Shown piece after piece: positions 1 through 10,576 of a stretch of 64,000 bases of DNA (within the stretch, counting starts at the first letter, position 1; each line of letters opens with the position of its first letter). Made by a program: the position numbers and the translations under genes. Origin of the DNA: Congeria kusceri. Taxonomy: Eukaryota > Mollusca > Bivalvia > Myida > Dreissenidae. The stretch spans positions 3,587,501 to 3,651,500 of the forward strand of contig CM051030.1 of the NCBI GenBank assembly GCA_027627225.1, read 5' to 3'. Below the pieces are notes generated by a model. It saw only the letters and a list, made by a program, of their open reading frames with translations, was not told the origin of the DNA and made no database searches.

Positions 1-2
1 TA

Positions 3-1922
3 CAAACGTTTATTCGTATTTACATATTTTTGAATAACTGAATGAAGGATAAAAACTGCATCTATAGTTGATCTTCCTTTTCTAAAACCAAACTGAGCGT
101 CAGAAATAACATCATTACTTTCGCACCATATTGATATTCTTTGGTTTAGTACACATGTAAATAACTTTGCAAAATTGCTTAACAATGTGATACCTCTATA
201 ATTACTAACGTCTGATTTGTCACCCTTCTTATGTAGGGGAATTATAATTCCTTTGGTCCAACATACAGGGAAATTCCCAGTGTTTAAGATTATATTGAAA
301 ATCGTTGTGATATAACCAGCCAAAATATCGCAAGCTTCTATAAAGTATTCATTTAACAATTTATCTTCTCCTGGCGATTTACATTTCTTCAGAAGAGCAA
401 TAGCTTTAATAACTTCATTACATGTTATTTGGTTATCTAGATCCCCGAATACATTGGTGAAATTATCAAATTTGTGATTCAAATTAAAATCTTCTGCATC
501 AGCATTTGTTGTATAATTAATATCAGAAAACATTTGCTCAAAATGATTCTTAAAATCATCAAGTGGCACATGGCTATTATTACATGTTGTATTTTTGGAT
601 CTAAAGTACCTCCAAAAGTCTTTTGGTTTATTTCGTTTAAGATCTTCAAACTGTTTACAGCGTTTACAATTGAATGCCATACGCTTCTTTTTCGAAATTA
701 ATTTATAATTTATTTTCAATCGACACATTTCTATTCTATCAGTATCACGATGTGAATTATTATAGATATACAAGGCGTCTTTATACAATCTTTTCGCTTC
801 CCTACATTCTTGGTCAAACCATTTACAGCTGTCTGAAATAATATGTTTTTCGAATTGTGGATATTTTTTAACACGTTTGATGAATAAGGGGTCAGCAACA
901 TCTCTTACAATATTTGTGAAATTATTTACTATCTTATTAACATTTGTTTCACTTTGCTCAGTATAATTTAGAAATAAATTGTTAAAATCCGAGGCCCTAC
1001 TAACTAAACCATCACGAAAATGTTGCTTTTCATCCTCACTCCATTTTACGTACTCACTTATATATGGCTCTTCTATAATAACCCGCCTGTTACATATCAT
1101 ATTGAAAGATAGTGGGGCATGATCACTAAAATTATTAAAATCTTCAACAGTAAAATTGTCTACGGCATTAAAAGAATGTTCGCTGAGTAACAAGTAATCA
1201 ATTACGCTTGCGCCATTTGTATTACAGCATGTATATTTACCAATACTAAAGTCTGAACCCAATCTCCCGTTTGCGATTCTCAATGCCGTAGCCTTACATA
1301 AATCTAGTAAATTATTTCCTTGAGAGTTAATTCCCTTGTCCATTGAATATCTTGGTAACGCGTTATCAGATGAATAATATTCAGGGTCGATATCACGTAT
1401 ATATGAATCACAAATAATAGTATCACTTTTACAAGCTGTTCTAGCATTAAAATCACCAGCTAACAGAACGGTGCCCACAGCACAATAATGATTTATATCG
1501 TTACCAAGTGATTCAAACAGGTCCGTATCTATCAAATTAGCAATCGGCGAAGAACTACCCCACATATATACTGCTGCAAGGTATATGTCTTCATTATTGT
1601 TAAAACAATGTTTATCTATTTTAAGCCATATGATAGTATCATGTGTATTTTTATCAATAGATATTCCACTGCTAATGCTTTTGCGCGTGTATATTACTAT
1701 ACCTCCACTATAGCGCTTTGCTTGCCTATGTCTATATTTCCTATAAAAGTTATGACAATCATAGCCAGAAAGTTCAATTTTGCTTGATTTACAAGTCCAT
1801 GATTCCAACAGAATAATCAAATCATATTGTAAGATAAAAGAGAGAAAATCTGGGTCTTCTCGTTTTGCTGCACTTAACCCATTGCAGTTCCAGACTAAGC
1901 ACTTAAGTCCATCCGGTCCCTC
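3..1922 (-). CDS. LINE ORF2, endonuclease and N-terminal reverse transcriptase, partial
   Basis: I checked all 640 codons from 1922 down to 3 and found no stop, so the frame continues past the window edge. Endonuclease motifs appear in order: WNCNGLS right after the ORF1 stop, the LLESWT glutamate, AGDFNART, IDYLLL and SDHAPLSF. The RT follows with CKSPGEDKL, HKKGDKSDVSNYRGITLLS and DAQFGFRKGRSTIDAV; the catalytic FADD-type box is beyond the window. The first in-frame ATG is at 1565-1563, 119 codons in and well inside the endonuclease, so a normal AUG start would destroy the domain. Expression therefore needs readthrough of the ORF1 TAG, reinitiation at a non-AUG codon, or the TAG is a recent mutation. 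Confidence 0.85.
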
Positions 1923-2702
1923 CTACGCGTCCTTCACTGGCCTGCCGTCAATGTATAAGGTGTCGTATGACACCCACGCCCTTTTTCCCGCCTGCTTTTC
2001 CTCTTTGACCTTTTTAAAGAGACGCCTCCTTTTTGCTGCAACTTCCGGTGGGAATTGTTCTGTCACATAGAACGGAGTGCCCCTGAGGTTCCTGCTACTT
2101 CCACGAACCTGTTCCCGGTCGTTAAAAAACGAAAACTTGCACACGATGCTACGGTGTCTCCCTTCGCCGCCGTTTCCGGTAGTTCCGCGTCCGTTCGTTT
2201 GTTTTTTTTGGCCCATCCTGTGTACTTGTTCGAATCTCATGGCCGACACCGTTTCCCTTGTTAGTTTTAGTTTTTCCACCATGAAGTCTCGAACTGTTTG
2301 TTCACATTTTGTCGGCGATTCATCAGGTTCTTCCGGAATGTTACCAAATATCAAATTATTTCTCATGCTCTGGGATTGTACATAGTTCATATCGTCTTTC
2401 AATTTATCATTGTCCCTTTCTAAGTCTGATATCCGTTTCCTAGCCCCTTCTAGATCGATGTTTACAGATTCGATGTTATGTTCAGCCCTGTCAATTTTAT
2501 CGCGGTTATCCTTGGCCATATTGTCTATGTGAATCCACAACTTTTTGAGTTCTTTGTCAAAATTGTCCACTTTCTTTTCTAACCCGTCGAGTGCCTTTAG
2601 TCTTGAATCCATGTCGTTTAACTGTAAGTCCATTTTGCCTAGCATGGCGATTATATCAGCGTTTGTCGGTCCCATATTTTGTTGGCATGTACAGCCTTCC
2701 AT
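1923..2702 (-). CDS. LINE ORF1 protein, 259 aa
   Basis: This is a nucleic-acid-binding chaperone-type ORF1 of a non-LTR retrotransposon. The start is the first ATG after an in-frame TGA about 60 nt upstream. Residues about 20-110 are heptad-rich and probably a coiled coil (trimerisation in related proteins). An RRM-like segment begins at RNNLIFGNIPEEPDES, and a basic C-terminal domain contains SSRNLRGTPFYVTEQFPPE and the lysine/arginine-rich AAKRRRLFKKVKEEKQAGKR. It ends with TAG at 1923-1925, and ORF2 continues in the very same frame directly after that stop. The family assignment comes from motif resemblance; no search was done. Confidence 0.8.
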   Translation of the reverse strand: MEGCTCQQNMGPTNADIIAMLGKMDLQLNDMDSRLKALDGLEKKVDNFDKELKKLWIHIDNMAKDNRDKIDRAEHNIESVNIDLEGARKRISDLERDNDKLKDDMNYVQSQSMRNNLIFGNIPEEPDESPTKCEQTVRDFMVEKLKLTRETVSAMRFEQVHRMGQKKQTNGRGTTGNGGEGRHRSIVCKFSFFNDREQVRGSSRNLRGTPFYVTEQFPPEVAAKRRRLFKKVKEEKQAGKRAWVSYDTLYIDGRPVKDA

Positions 2703-2733
2703 AGTTTTAGGCGGCTTGGGTTGGTTGGGATCG

Positions 2734-2952
2734 TCAGTAGTAGGTATCGCTCACACTATTTAGCACATCGATTACGTTACTGGTGGTCACGTTAATCCCC
2801 TCTTTGTATAGAACTGAATTCACTTCACTTAATACCTGGCTAATTGGTTCAAAGCCCCCTGGCGAATTTTGTGTATTTACACGTTTATTATCACTAAAAT
2901 CCTCATCACTTTCACTCCTTTTCTTCTTATTTCGCCTATTTTTCCTGTCATT
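2734..2952 (-). other. 72-codon open stretch upstream of LINE ORF1
   Basis: Between an in-frame TAA and a TGA there is a 72-codon open stretch with no ATG. It begins NDRKNRRNKKKRSESDEDFS and later reads PISQVLSEVNSVLYKEG, a charged composition typical of ORF1 N-termini. It is in a different frame from ORF1 and ends 31 nt before the ORF1 ATG. It may be an older N-terminal part of ORF1 cut off by a frameshift, or leader sequence open by chance. Confidence 0.3.
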
Positions 2953-3356
2953 TTAGTTCCATTTTCGCACTGCTAGATAGCTCTTGGCGTACTCTACACA
3001 TCAATGTAAAATATATTGTTTTATTCCTAAATTTAACAAAGTTAATCCAGATTTTATCAGAGCTTTAAAAAACACGTCTGCTCGGATCAGCTTACTATTT
3101 ACCTATTCAACCACAATTTTCAGTTTTGACTCTTTTCCAGCTCAAGGTAAGAATAACATTTTTGTTTATATAAATATGAGACCGGGGGCCGTATTCCAGA
3201 AACATCTTAAATTAGATATACAGTAATAAAAACTGAGTGTTATTTACTTCAACAGATCTTCACGACGGACATAGATTCACGTCCACTCAGGTTTCGAACT
3301 TAAGCTCAACTGCCTGCTAGTTTGCCTTCTCGTCGAACGAAAATATGCCAAAACAA

Positions 3357-3480
3357 GGTCAGTGACCAGAAATATATCCATTAATGGCCATATATTTGGG
3401 CACTTACGGCCAAACATGGTCGGTCATGTAACTGACCAAATATTTGGTCAAAATAATGACCAAAACGGGTCAGTACATGA
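3357..3480. repeat. Cluster of TGACC/GGTCA half-sites with an 18-bp palindrome
   Basis: The pentamer GGTCA or its complement occurs about eight times in 120 bp. It includes a perfect 18-bp palindrome at 3433-3450 (TGACCAAATATTTGGTCA). GGTCA is the core half-site of many nuclear receptors, but this may simply be a decayed satellite or hairpin. Confidence 0.5.
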
Positions 3481-3819
3481 CGTCATTTACCAAACTTCAT
3501 AACAATAATACAAAATTGCGCCTACATTCGAAATACAATAAAATTATTAATGTGGCAACATTTGATTTACTTTTATGTGAAACATCTAAGTTCTACAAGT
3601 CAATAACACAAATGGCTACCAAAATACAAGGTGCCAAATGGAGGAAAACGTAAAGCTGGCGCTATCTTGTAAAACAAACCAAATATGGAACAGCAAAGCA
3701 TTAGGAATGGATGGATGGCTTGTCCGTGATAATTGTGTGCATAAGGTAAATATTTCTTTATCATTGTGTAAACAGAAATTTAAATGGAATTACAAGCTTT
3801 CACATGGAATAACTTGGGA

Positions 3820-4025
3820 GGCATAGAGGTGACATGAGTGTGATTTATTTTTTCGTGGCTACGACTCAATATCTCATGAATTATTAAGTCGTGGCCACAA
3901 GTTATTAAGTCGTGGCCACGAGTTATTATGTCGTGGCCATGAGTTATTTAGTCGTGGTTACGAGTTATTATGACGTTGGAACGAATTAAGAAAACACAAA
4001 CACACACTCATGACACCTCTACGCC
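3820..4025. mobile_element. Small TIR element (MITE) with internal short repeats
   Basis: The left end GGCATAGAGGTGACATGAGT and the inverted right end (GGCGTAGAGGTGTCATGAGT when complemented) differ at two positions. The core holds about five imperfect copies of an ~20-bp AAGTCGTGGCCACGAGTTATT-like unit. A related core occurs at 41060-41455. There is no coding capacity. It lies just downstream of the 3' end of the CYYR1-like gene. Confidence 0.7.
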
Positions 4026-4089
4026 ACCGTAAATAACTACACTATATGAAGATCACAACACAACAGGACAACTTAAGAATATGTCCTTG

Positions 4090-7084
4090 TTAGAATTTAG
4101 GAGGGTCGTTTGGATTCTGGATGTATGAGTATGGTGGTGGAACCGGTGGTTGAGAACCCCCCTGTTGGGGTCCGTTGAACTGCGGGCCCGAGGTGTACGG
4201 TTGTTGGTACGGGACTCCATAGGGTTGTTGGCCCATAGGGTAAGCTTGCTGGGGGTAGTACATGTTGTTCATCGTAGGCATAATAGACTGCTGCTGGTTT
4301 ACTGAGGAGGCTATAAATAACAATACGCGTTACTTAGAAGCGTGCACATACGATTTTTCGTATCAACTTAAATGAACGTTTTAAGTTAAATCACGAGTGC
4401 GAAGCACCATCAAAATTATCATTACCGCTACCGTCATCATCATCATCGTCATCATTGCCACCACCACAATCACAACCATACGGCAATCATCATAATTACC
4501 ACCGTCAACATTATAATACGTTATAATGGTATCATTATATCATTGTCATCCCCACAGCCACAACCACCAACATCATACTCATCATCATCATTATTATCAC
4601 TACGACAACCGCATCATCACCATCATCATCCCCACAATCATCATCACCACCACCACAGTCAACATTAAAATACATTATAGCGTTATAATTATATCATCGT
4701 CATCGTCACCACACCACCAAAAACATCATAATTATAATCACGACCACAACCACCATCACCATTATAGCCCCCAACCACCATTACTACACCACCATCAACA
4801 TCGTCATCACGTTATTGCTATGACTACCACTAATACATACTCATGGCGATAGAGGTAGCTCCCAACCGCCTGGTGGACCAAGACTGATAGCGCGTCATAC
4901 CGTTACTCGCCGTCACGCAGCAGCAAACGAACATAATGACGACAGCGGCGATGAAAACTATGCCACCGATGACTGGGCCGATTATCCAGTAGGGAAAGTA
5001 GTACGTGCAGCAATAATCGTAATAACCGTATGAGCTGTCACAGCACTTGTAAGTACAGTATTCATACTTCAAGATGCTAGTGTGACAGTACTCAGAACAG
5101 GTCGCCGTACCTACATGAAAACACACAAACTATTTGTGTACACTTATATGTATATGATTGGTAGAATATTTGCCTATTGTGTGATTGGTAGAATAATTGT
5201 CAATTGTGTGATTGGTAGATTAATTGCCAAGTGCGTAATCTGTAGAATATTTGCCAATTGTGTGATTTGTAGAAAATCTACCATTGTGTGATTTGTAAAA
5301 TATTTTCCAGTTGTATGATTTGTAGAATATTTGCCATTGGTGCGATTTGTAGAATATTTGCCATTTGTGTGATTTGTAGAATATTTCCCATTTGTGTGAT
5401 TTGTAGAATATTTCCCATTTGTGTGATTTGTAGAATACACTGCAAAATGTATGATTGTATGATGGTCAACATCACGTAAGCCTAGTCGGGAAATTATAAA
5501 TGTACATGAAAACCACTCTGATCAAGATGTGCACGTCTTTGTAAAGGCCTGAGATTTTTGGTTATTTTAAGTTTCCCGACTATACATGTATTTGGAAAAC
5601 TGTCTATGCGGGCGGCGAAATAAAATTCTGTTCAATACACATATTTTTCGCAATACACATTACGAATAACAATAATAATTCAATGAAACGTGTTATATAT
5701 AGATTCTAAATATGCATACGATGTAAAATCAACATGAATGAAGTTGAAAGCTTCTTACATACTTTGCTTCAGTTCAACAACAGTATGTTAAAGGGACTTG
5801 TTCACAATTTTTTCGTATTTTTGAATAAATCAATTAATCATTAATTGTCTTTACTGCAAAAACTACAGCATCTGTAACTAGAATTGATGATGATGAAGAT
5901 GATGATGATTATGAAGGTTACGACGACAACAATAAAGATGATGATGGTGGTTGTGATTATTATGAAAATGATGGCGGTGACAACCACAATCTTGATTGTG
6001 ATAAAAATGATGATGAATCTGCATATAATAACTAGAATTGTCACATGAGTGAAGGATATACCCCCACAATATGGCCTTGTCACAAATTGTGGCATCCATT
6101 CGAAAGAAATGGACAGAGAGAGAATGCTTTAATTTGTGAATGGTCAACAGTGTATTTGGAAAAAATAATTTCAACAGGAGCCATAACTTGATCAACATTT
6201 AGTGGTTTGTAACCAAAATTGAACTTGATCCGTATTTAATGATGCTTCACATATGTACCAAACGTTATTTAAATATGTGAAGCCTTTCATGAGTTATTGT
6301 CCATGTTTTTTCGGGAATTTAAGTAAAAAAGGGACCATAACTGTGTCAAAATGTAAGGGGTTGTAACTTGACCTGTATTTTACTATTATTATGATGCTAC
6401 ACGTGTGCACCAATAAGTATATAAATAAGTCAAGCCATTGTTGAGTTATCGTCAGGAAACCCATGTTGTTAGGTAATTTAAGTCAAATAAAGGGCCATAA
6501 CTCTGTCAAAATTTCTTGGTTTGTAACCAAAGTCAAACTTAACCCGTATTTTTTGATGCTACACATGTATTCCAAGAATTATTTGAATACGTCAAGCCAT
6601 TCTTGAGTTATCATCCGGAAACAAAAAACCAACAGACCGACAGATACCCCGGCAGACCGACAAGCTCAGTCCAATATACCCCCCTAAACTTCGTTTGTGG
6701 GGTATAATAATCTAAAACAAATATGATATAAACAAAAAAAATGTCTTCGCCGGGACTCGATCCCGGAACCTTTGAGATAAAAAAAATCGCATGCGTTAAG
6801 CGCTCGGCCATTCGGACTTGAACATTTGTGTTATTTCGCTTGTTTGTATATAATGTATAATTTCTTTCTGGAATCTATGACAATTTCTTTGAAAATTGTC
6901 AATTTGCCAATCTGTGAACAGGTTCCTTTAAAGCGTAATTCTTTTAATCGCGTATTTAAACCTAAGTTCATGGACTTTTGTAATATGTTACATTATTTTA
7001 CATAATATCTTAAACGTGTTTATGAAGTGAAAACGTACCTGTACATGCGAAAAGGACCAACAGTCCGACTAATGTTTTATCCAT
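4090..7084 (-). CDS. CYYR1/Shisa-like cysteine- and tyrosine-rich membrane protein, three exons
   Basis: Coding exons are 7084-7039, 5110-4901 and 4310-4090. Junctions are ACAG|GTACGT to tgtag|GTACGG and AACG|GTATGA to atag|CCTCC, and both introns are phase 1. Exon 1 encodes a signal peptide (MDKTLVGLLVLFACTG). Exon 2 encodes a short ectodomain dense in Cys and Tyr (CSEYC, YCTYKCCDSSYGYYDYCC), then one membrane helix (WIIGPVIGGIVFIAAVVIMF) ending in CCC. Exon 3 encodes a Pro/Gln/Tyr-rich cytoplasmic tail with a PPPY WW-binding motif. The order and the CC pattern match the CYYR1/Shisa superfamily, whose members are single-pass adaptors in membrane traffic and signalling; the exact orthologue is uncertain. 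It is about 158 aa and ends with TAA at 4090. Confidence 0.85.
4420..4850. repeat. CAT/CAC-type trinucleotide-rich tract in CYYR1-like intron 2
   Basis: Imperfect ATC/ACC/CAT triplets fill most of intron 2, within 50 bp of the exon 2 donor. Apparent His-rich reading frames here are by-products of the repeat. Confidence 0.8.
5151..5450. repeat. 27-bp tandem repeat in CYYR1-like intron 1
   Basis: About ten copies of a unit reading GTGTGATTTGTAGAATATTT plus CCCATTT, more diverged at the left. The array starts some 40 bp upstream of the exon 2 acceptor. Because 27 is divisible by three, long open frames with 9-residue repeats appear on both strands. Confidence 0.9.
5878..6030. repeat. GAT/ATG trinucleotide tract beside a TIR element
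   Basis: Imperfect GATGAT repeat that ends at CTAGAATTGTCACATGAGTG, just before the element at 6057. The same junction sequence, with two changes, joins the TAC tract and the related element at 21.47 kb. Just upstream, at 5792, is AAAGGGACTTGTTCAC, a motif resembling those near the two tRNA-like heads at 6.8 and 47.6 kb. Confidence 0.75.
6057..6706. mobile_element. Non-autonomous TIR element, family A copy 1
   Basis: Starts TATACCCCCACAAT and ends TTTGTGGGGTATA, an inverted pair. Inside are about four imperfect ~140-bp direct repeats carrying GGGCCATAACTCTGTCAAAA and TTATCGTCCGGAAAC, followed by a short GACCGACAGA-rich stretch before the right end. No coding capacity. Copy 2 is at 21489-22456. 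It lies in intron 1 of the CYYR1-like gene. Confidence 0.8.
6736..6808 (-). other. tRNA-like sequence (pol III A and B boxes), probably SINE-derived
   Basis: Reading on the minus strand, an A-box-like TGGCCGAGCGC and a B-box-like GGATCGAGTCC sit at tRNA spacing, with a perfect TΨC-type stem (CCGGGATCGAGTCCCGG). The acceptor stem does not pair properly and the anticodon loop is a run of T, so a working tRNA is unlikely. Upstream on the same strand, 6927-6880, is AAAGGAACCTGTTCACAGAT, a module also found near the tRNA-like sequence at 47.6 kb. Confidence 0.55.
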
Positions 7085-7134
7085 GCTTTTTAAACGTTTG
7101 TTTATTCTAATGAGTCTGTTACAAATACCCAATA

Positions 7135-7142
7135 CTTTTATA
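7135..7142 (-). promoter_or_regulatory. TATA box of the CYYR1-like gene
   Basis: TATAAAAG on the minus strand, 51 nt upstream of the start codon, with an inverted CCAAT pentamer (ATTGG) a further ~25 nt upstream. Spacing would allow a short 5' UTR of 20-30 nt. Confidence 0.5.
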
Positions 7143-7199
7143 ACAATCCCTCATTTTCTACCAATCAATACTGTTGAGGTATATTTTAATCATGATTGA

Positions 7200-8120
7200 A
7201 CAAAATCGAGTTATAACTACTTCCAATATGTGTAATTTTATTAAAGGGGCGTCTACGGGTAACTGCTTGTTTTTGAGTTGTTTTTTTTTTCTCATGGAAA
7301 ATGTATTTAAAAAGAACTTTCCATGTACTACATATTTCCAAAAATATATTACCCAATCTCGACCACAAAATTAACAACTGCTAAAAACTATTTCCAACAT
7401 TAAAACTTAATATATTACTTTTTTGTCGATTTCGCGCATGCGCACAACCAACAAAAATGCAATAAGGTTTTACTGCTTCTACTACTACTACTACTACTAC
7501 TTCTCCCGCACTTTCGAAATTATCTTCTAGAAAAGCAATAAAGAAAACCTTTTAAACATCTGCTAACAAGATAATCGAATTGAACAACGACTAATTTAAT
7601 CATTCTCTAAATGAATTTTGTATTTAAAACTATTATTATCGATCTACCGTCGATATACTAATTTATAATACGTTTGCCAAAATAACTCAGAACCAAACCA
7701 AGGCGGATCTTAATTGAACTGGGTCGCTATTATTCCTGACACTTGTTGATAAGGGGCTTTTATTATGTGACTATGAAATCCGTGCTTTACACAAAATATA
7801 AACGTTAAACCGATTGTAATAAAACAGCCGAGCGCTACCGGAGATCAATAAAATCGCACAATACAATTCATTGCTTTGTAACATAATAGCATCATGCCTA
7901 CAAATCTCAGTCGTGGTTTGATAATGACAATTTATGACAAAAGAAAATAGTTTAAATAGGTAAATCAATAGTGTATACATACATTTATATTTTCTTAAAG
8001 AACTTATTCAAACTTGTGAATGAGTTATGGGATTTTTCGTCCGAGAAAGGCGTTTCAATGCAAAATGTGCCAAACATGAATTAGCCTTATTTCATTTAAG
8101 TTCAATAAGTATATAAGAAC
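7200..8120. other. No gene seen
   Basis: AT-rich DNA with a short CTACTA tract near 7470-7500. Short open frames here show no domain or splice context. Confidence 0.5.
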
Positions 8121-8149
8121 GAAATGAAGTTTTTATATCATAAAACCAC

Positions 8150-8842
8150 TATTCTATTACTATTACTACTGCTGCTGCTACTCCTACAACAGCAACAACT
8201 ACTTCTACTACTACTATTACTACTACTGCTGCTACTCCTACAACAGCAAAAACAACAACAACAACAACAACTACTGCTACTACTACTACTACTATTACTA
8301 CTACTACTACTACTGCTACTGCTGCTACTTCTACTACTGCTTCTTCTACTGCTACTTCTACTACTGCTGCTGCTACTTATACTATTACTGCTGCTGCTGC
8401 TCCTACTACTATTACCGTTGCAGCTACTGAAACTGCTACTCCTACTCCTACTACTGCTGCTGCTACTATTACTGTTGCTGCTACTATGCTGCTTCTCCTC
8501 CTCCTACTACTACTACTGCTTTTGCTACTGCTACTACTACTACTACTCCTACTACTCATACTACTACTACTACTACTGCTGCTGCTACTACTACTACTCC
8601 TACTACTACTACTACTACTACTGCTACTGCTACTATTACTGCTGCTGCTACTACAGATACTGCTTCTCCTGCTGCTTTTTATTCTACTCCTACTGCAAGT
8701 GCTACTATTACTGCTGCTGCTACTACAGATACTGCTTCTCCTACTGCTTCTTCTACTACTGCCGCTGCTACTGATACTATTACTGCTGCTGCTGCTCCTA
8801 CTACTATTACTGTTGCTGCTACTGAAACTGCTACTCCTACGC

Positions 8843-8874
<32 letters not shown>

Positions 8875-9180
8875 GCTACTGCTACTATTACTGCTGCTGC
8901 TACTACTGCTTCTCCTACTGCTACTTCTACTACTGCCGCTGCTACTGACACTATTACTGCTGCTGCTGCTCCTACTACTATTTACTGTTGCTGCTACTGA
9001 AACTGCTACTCCTACTACTACTACTACTATTACTACATGTACGACTACTACTACTGCAGCTACAACTATTACTGCTGCCGCTACTGATACTGCTACTCCT
9101 CTTCTTATTACTTCTTGTAGAACTACTACTCCTGCTGCTACTGCTGCTCCTACTTCTACTTCTATTTGTATTGTTATACT
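8150..9180. repeat. ~1 kb imperfect TAC/TGC trinucleotide tract
   Basis: Almost uninterrupted ACT/GCT/CTA-type triplets with local higher-order repeats of 100-150 bp (ACTGCTGCTGCT blocks with GTTGCTGCTACTGAAACTGC recurring four times). It lies immediately 3' (in gene sense) of the broken CYYR-like exon. The Leu/Tyr/Ser homopolymer reading frames are not genes. Confidence 0.9.
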
Positions 9181-9219
9181 AGCAAGAACTTATACATATG
9201 CATACAATCTAAAGGTCTT

Positions 9220-9510
9220 TCACCTCATCGTTTTCGGTCGCATCCGTCGATGCACCAAATTGCAAGATGAGTGTGAGCGCAAATGCAGCAGGGGCATCCA
9301 AAGATGATGGCGACAGAACCAACTCCAATGAGCACACACACTCCTATCACCCAGGTGGGAAAGATAGAGATTGAACCGTCCGCGGAGCCGATAAGCCCTC
9401 AGCAGCAATCGTCATAGGCGCTGATGTGTGACCAACAACAACCGAAGGTACAGAGTTCGTATCCCGAAGAAAGTGTTCGATAGTACTCAGCTTAACTGGA
9501 TGCGGCGTTT
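9220..9510 (-). pseudogene. Broken CYYR1-like exon 2 (paralogue)
   Basis: The minus strand reads AEYYRTLSSGYELCTFGCC, then SAYDDCC, a TGA at 9401-9399, then a hydrophobic helix (FPTWVIGVCVLIGVGSVAII) ending GCPCCIC. This follows exon 2 of the intact gene at 4901-5110 residue by residue (SEYC, YEYCTYKCC, YYDYCC, PYWIIG, CCC). Two ectodomain cysteines are replaced and there is a 12-residue insertion after the stop. An AG at the expected phase precedes it (TTAAG|CTGAG). No exon 1 or proline-rich exon 3 partner was found nearby. It is most likely a decayed tandem duplicate; a diverged active paralogue is less likely because of the TGA. Confidence 0.7.
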
Positions 9511-9577
9511 GGGAAAAGCACAAACCATTTTTGGTTTAAGTGAATTCTACTGAATCCTGAATCCGCCACTTAATATT

Positions 9578-10062
9578 TGCTGTGTTACAAGACGGCGAAG
9601 ATGCGACAACGCGACATTTTAATGTTTGCTGTGTTACAAGACGGCGAAGATGCGACAACGCGACATTTTAATTTATGCTGTGTTACAAGACGGCGAAGAT
9701 GCGACAACGCGACATTTTAATGTTTGCTGTGTTACAAGACGCCGAAGATGCGACAACGCGACATTTTAATGTTTGCTGTGTTACAAGACGGCGAAGATGC
9801 GACAACGCGACATTTTAATGTTTGCTGTGTTACAAGACGGCGAAGATGCGACAACGCGACATTTTAATGTTTGCTGTGTTACAAGACGCCGAAGATGCGA
9901 AAACGCGACATTTTAATGTTTGCTGCGTTACAAGACGCCGAAGATGCGACAACGCTACATTTTAATGTTTGCTGTGTTACAAGACGGCGAGATGCGACAA
10001 CGCGACATGTTAATGTTTGCTGTGTTACAAGACGGCGAAGATGCGACAACGCGACATTTTAA
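9578..10062. repeat. 49-bp tandem array, about ten copies
   Basis: Unit GTTTGCTGTGTTACAAGACG plus GCGAAGATGCGACAACGCGA plus CATTTTAAT, very homogeneous. The last unit runs directly into the left inverted repeat of the satellite element (10041), and the right inverted repeat's outer end carries a diverged version of the same unit, so the array looks like amplified element terminus. Confidence 0.9.
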
Positions 10063-10134
10063 TTTTTATGTTCTGCAGACCTCGTACTTAAAAAAACGTG
10101 GACACACGAAGTTTGGACGATAGTTATCGTCCAA

Positions 10135-10571
10135 ATATCGCTTGTCAATACAGTTGCACACAATTATCGCCCAAATCTCGCATCGTCTCGGTCTTATACG
10201 CAGCCATAATTATCGCCCGAATCTCGCATCGTCGCGGTCTTATACACAGCCATAATTATCGCCCAAATCTCGCATCGTCGCGTTCTTATACACAGCCATA
10301 ATTATCGCCAAAATCTCGCATCGTCGCGGTCTTATACACAGCCATAATTATCGCCCAAATATCGCATCGTCGCGGACTATACACAGCCATGATTATCGCC
10401 CAAATTATCGCCCAAATATCGCATCGTCGCGGTCTTATACACAGCCATGATTATCGCCCAAATCTCGCATCGTCGCGTCCTATACAAAGCGATGATTATC
10501 GCCCAAATCTCGCATCGTCGCGGTCTTATACACAGGCATAATTATCGCCCAAATCTCGCATCGTCTCGGTC
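10135..10571. repeat. 46-bp tandem array, left part
   Basis: Unit TTATACACAGCCATAATTAT plus CGCCCAAATCTCGCATCGTC plus GCGGTC, about nine copies with small indels. It is interrupted by the LTR element and resumes at 13084 in register. Confidence 0.92.
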
Positions 10572-10576
10572 TTATA

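Larger units (their letters stand above)
1..2960 (-). mobile_element. 5' part of an APE-type LINE, cut by the window edge
   Basis: Reading leftwards on the minus strand: a possible leader, ORF1 (2702-1923), then an endonuclease-reverse transcriptase ORF2 that runs off base 1. ORF2 resembles the Jockey/CR1 group because of the NYRGITLLS and AQFGFRKGRST stretches in its RT. The 3' half and tail lie outside the window, so the element type below group level is uncertain. The 5' boundary near 2960 is a guess from where recognisable open frame ends. Confidence 0.85.

Noticed and set aside
4526..4852. His-rich 108-codon frame
   Set aside because: It is CAT/CAC repeat inside intron 2 of the minus-strand gene.
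5174..5479. Frames with 9-residue repeats (YSTNHTNGK and ICRIFAICV)
   Set aside because: Produced by the 27-bp intronic array; both strands are open in several frames.
6736..6808. Functional tRNA gene
   Set aside because: Pol III boxes are present but the acceptor stem does not pair and the anticodon arm is poor.
8124..9307. Long Leu/Tyr/Ala-rich reading frames
   Set aside because: They arise from the TAC/TGC trinucleotide tract; all frames are open on both strands and none has non-repeat content with domain features.
9399..9401. TGA in the CYYR-like exon as selenocysteine
   Set aside because: The aligned residue in the intact gene is not Cys, neighbouring cysteines are lost, and I saw no hairpin resembling a SECIS element downstream.
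9578..10062. CRISPR-like regular repeats
   Set aside because: Units are contiguous with no unique spacers, and the window is eukaryotic; these are minisatellites.
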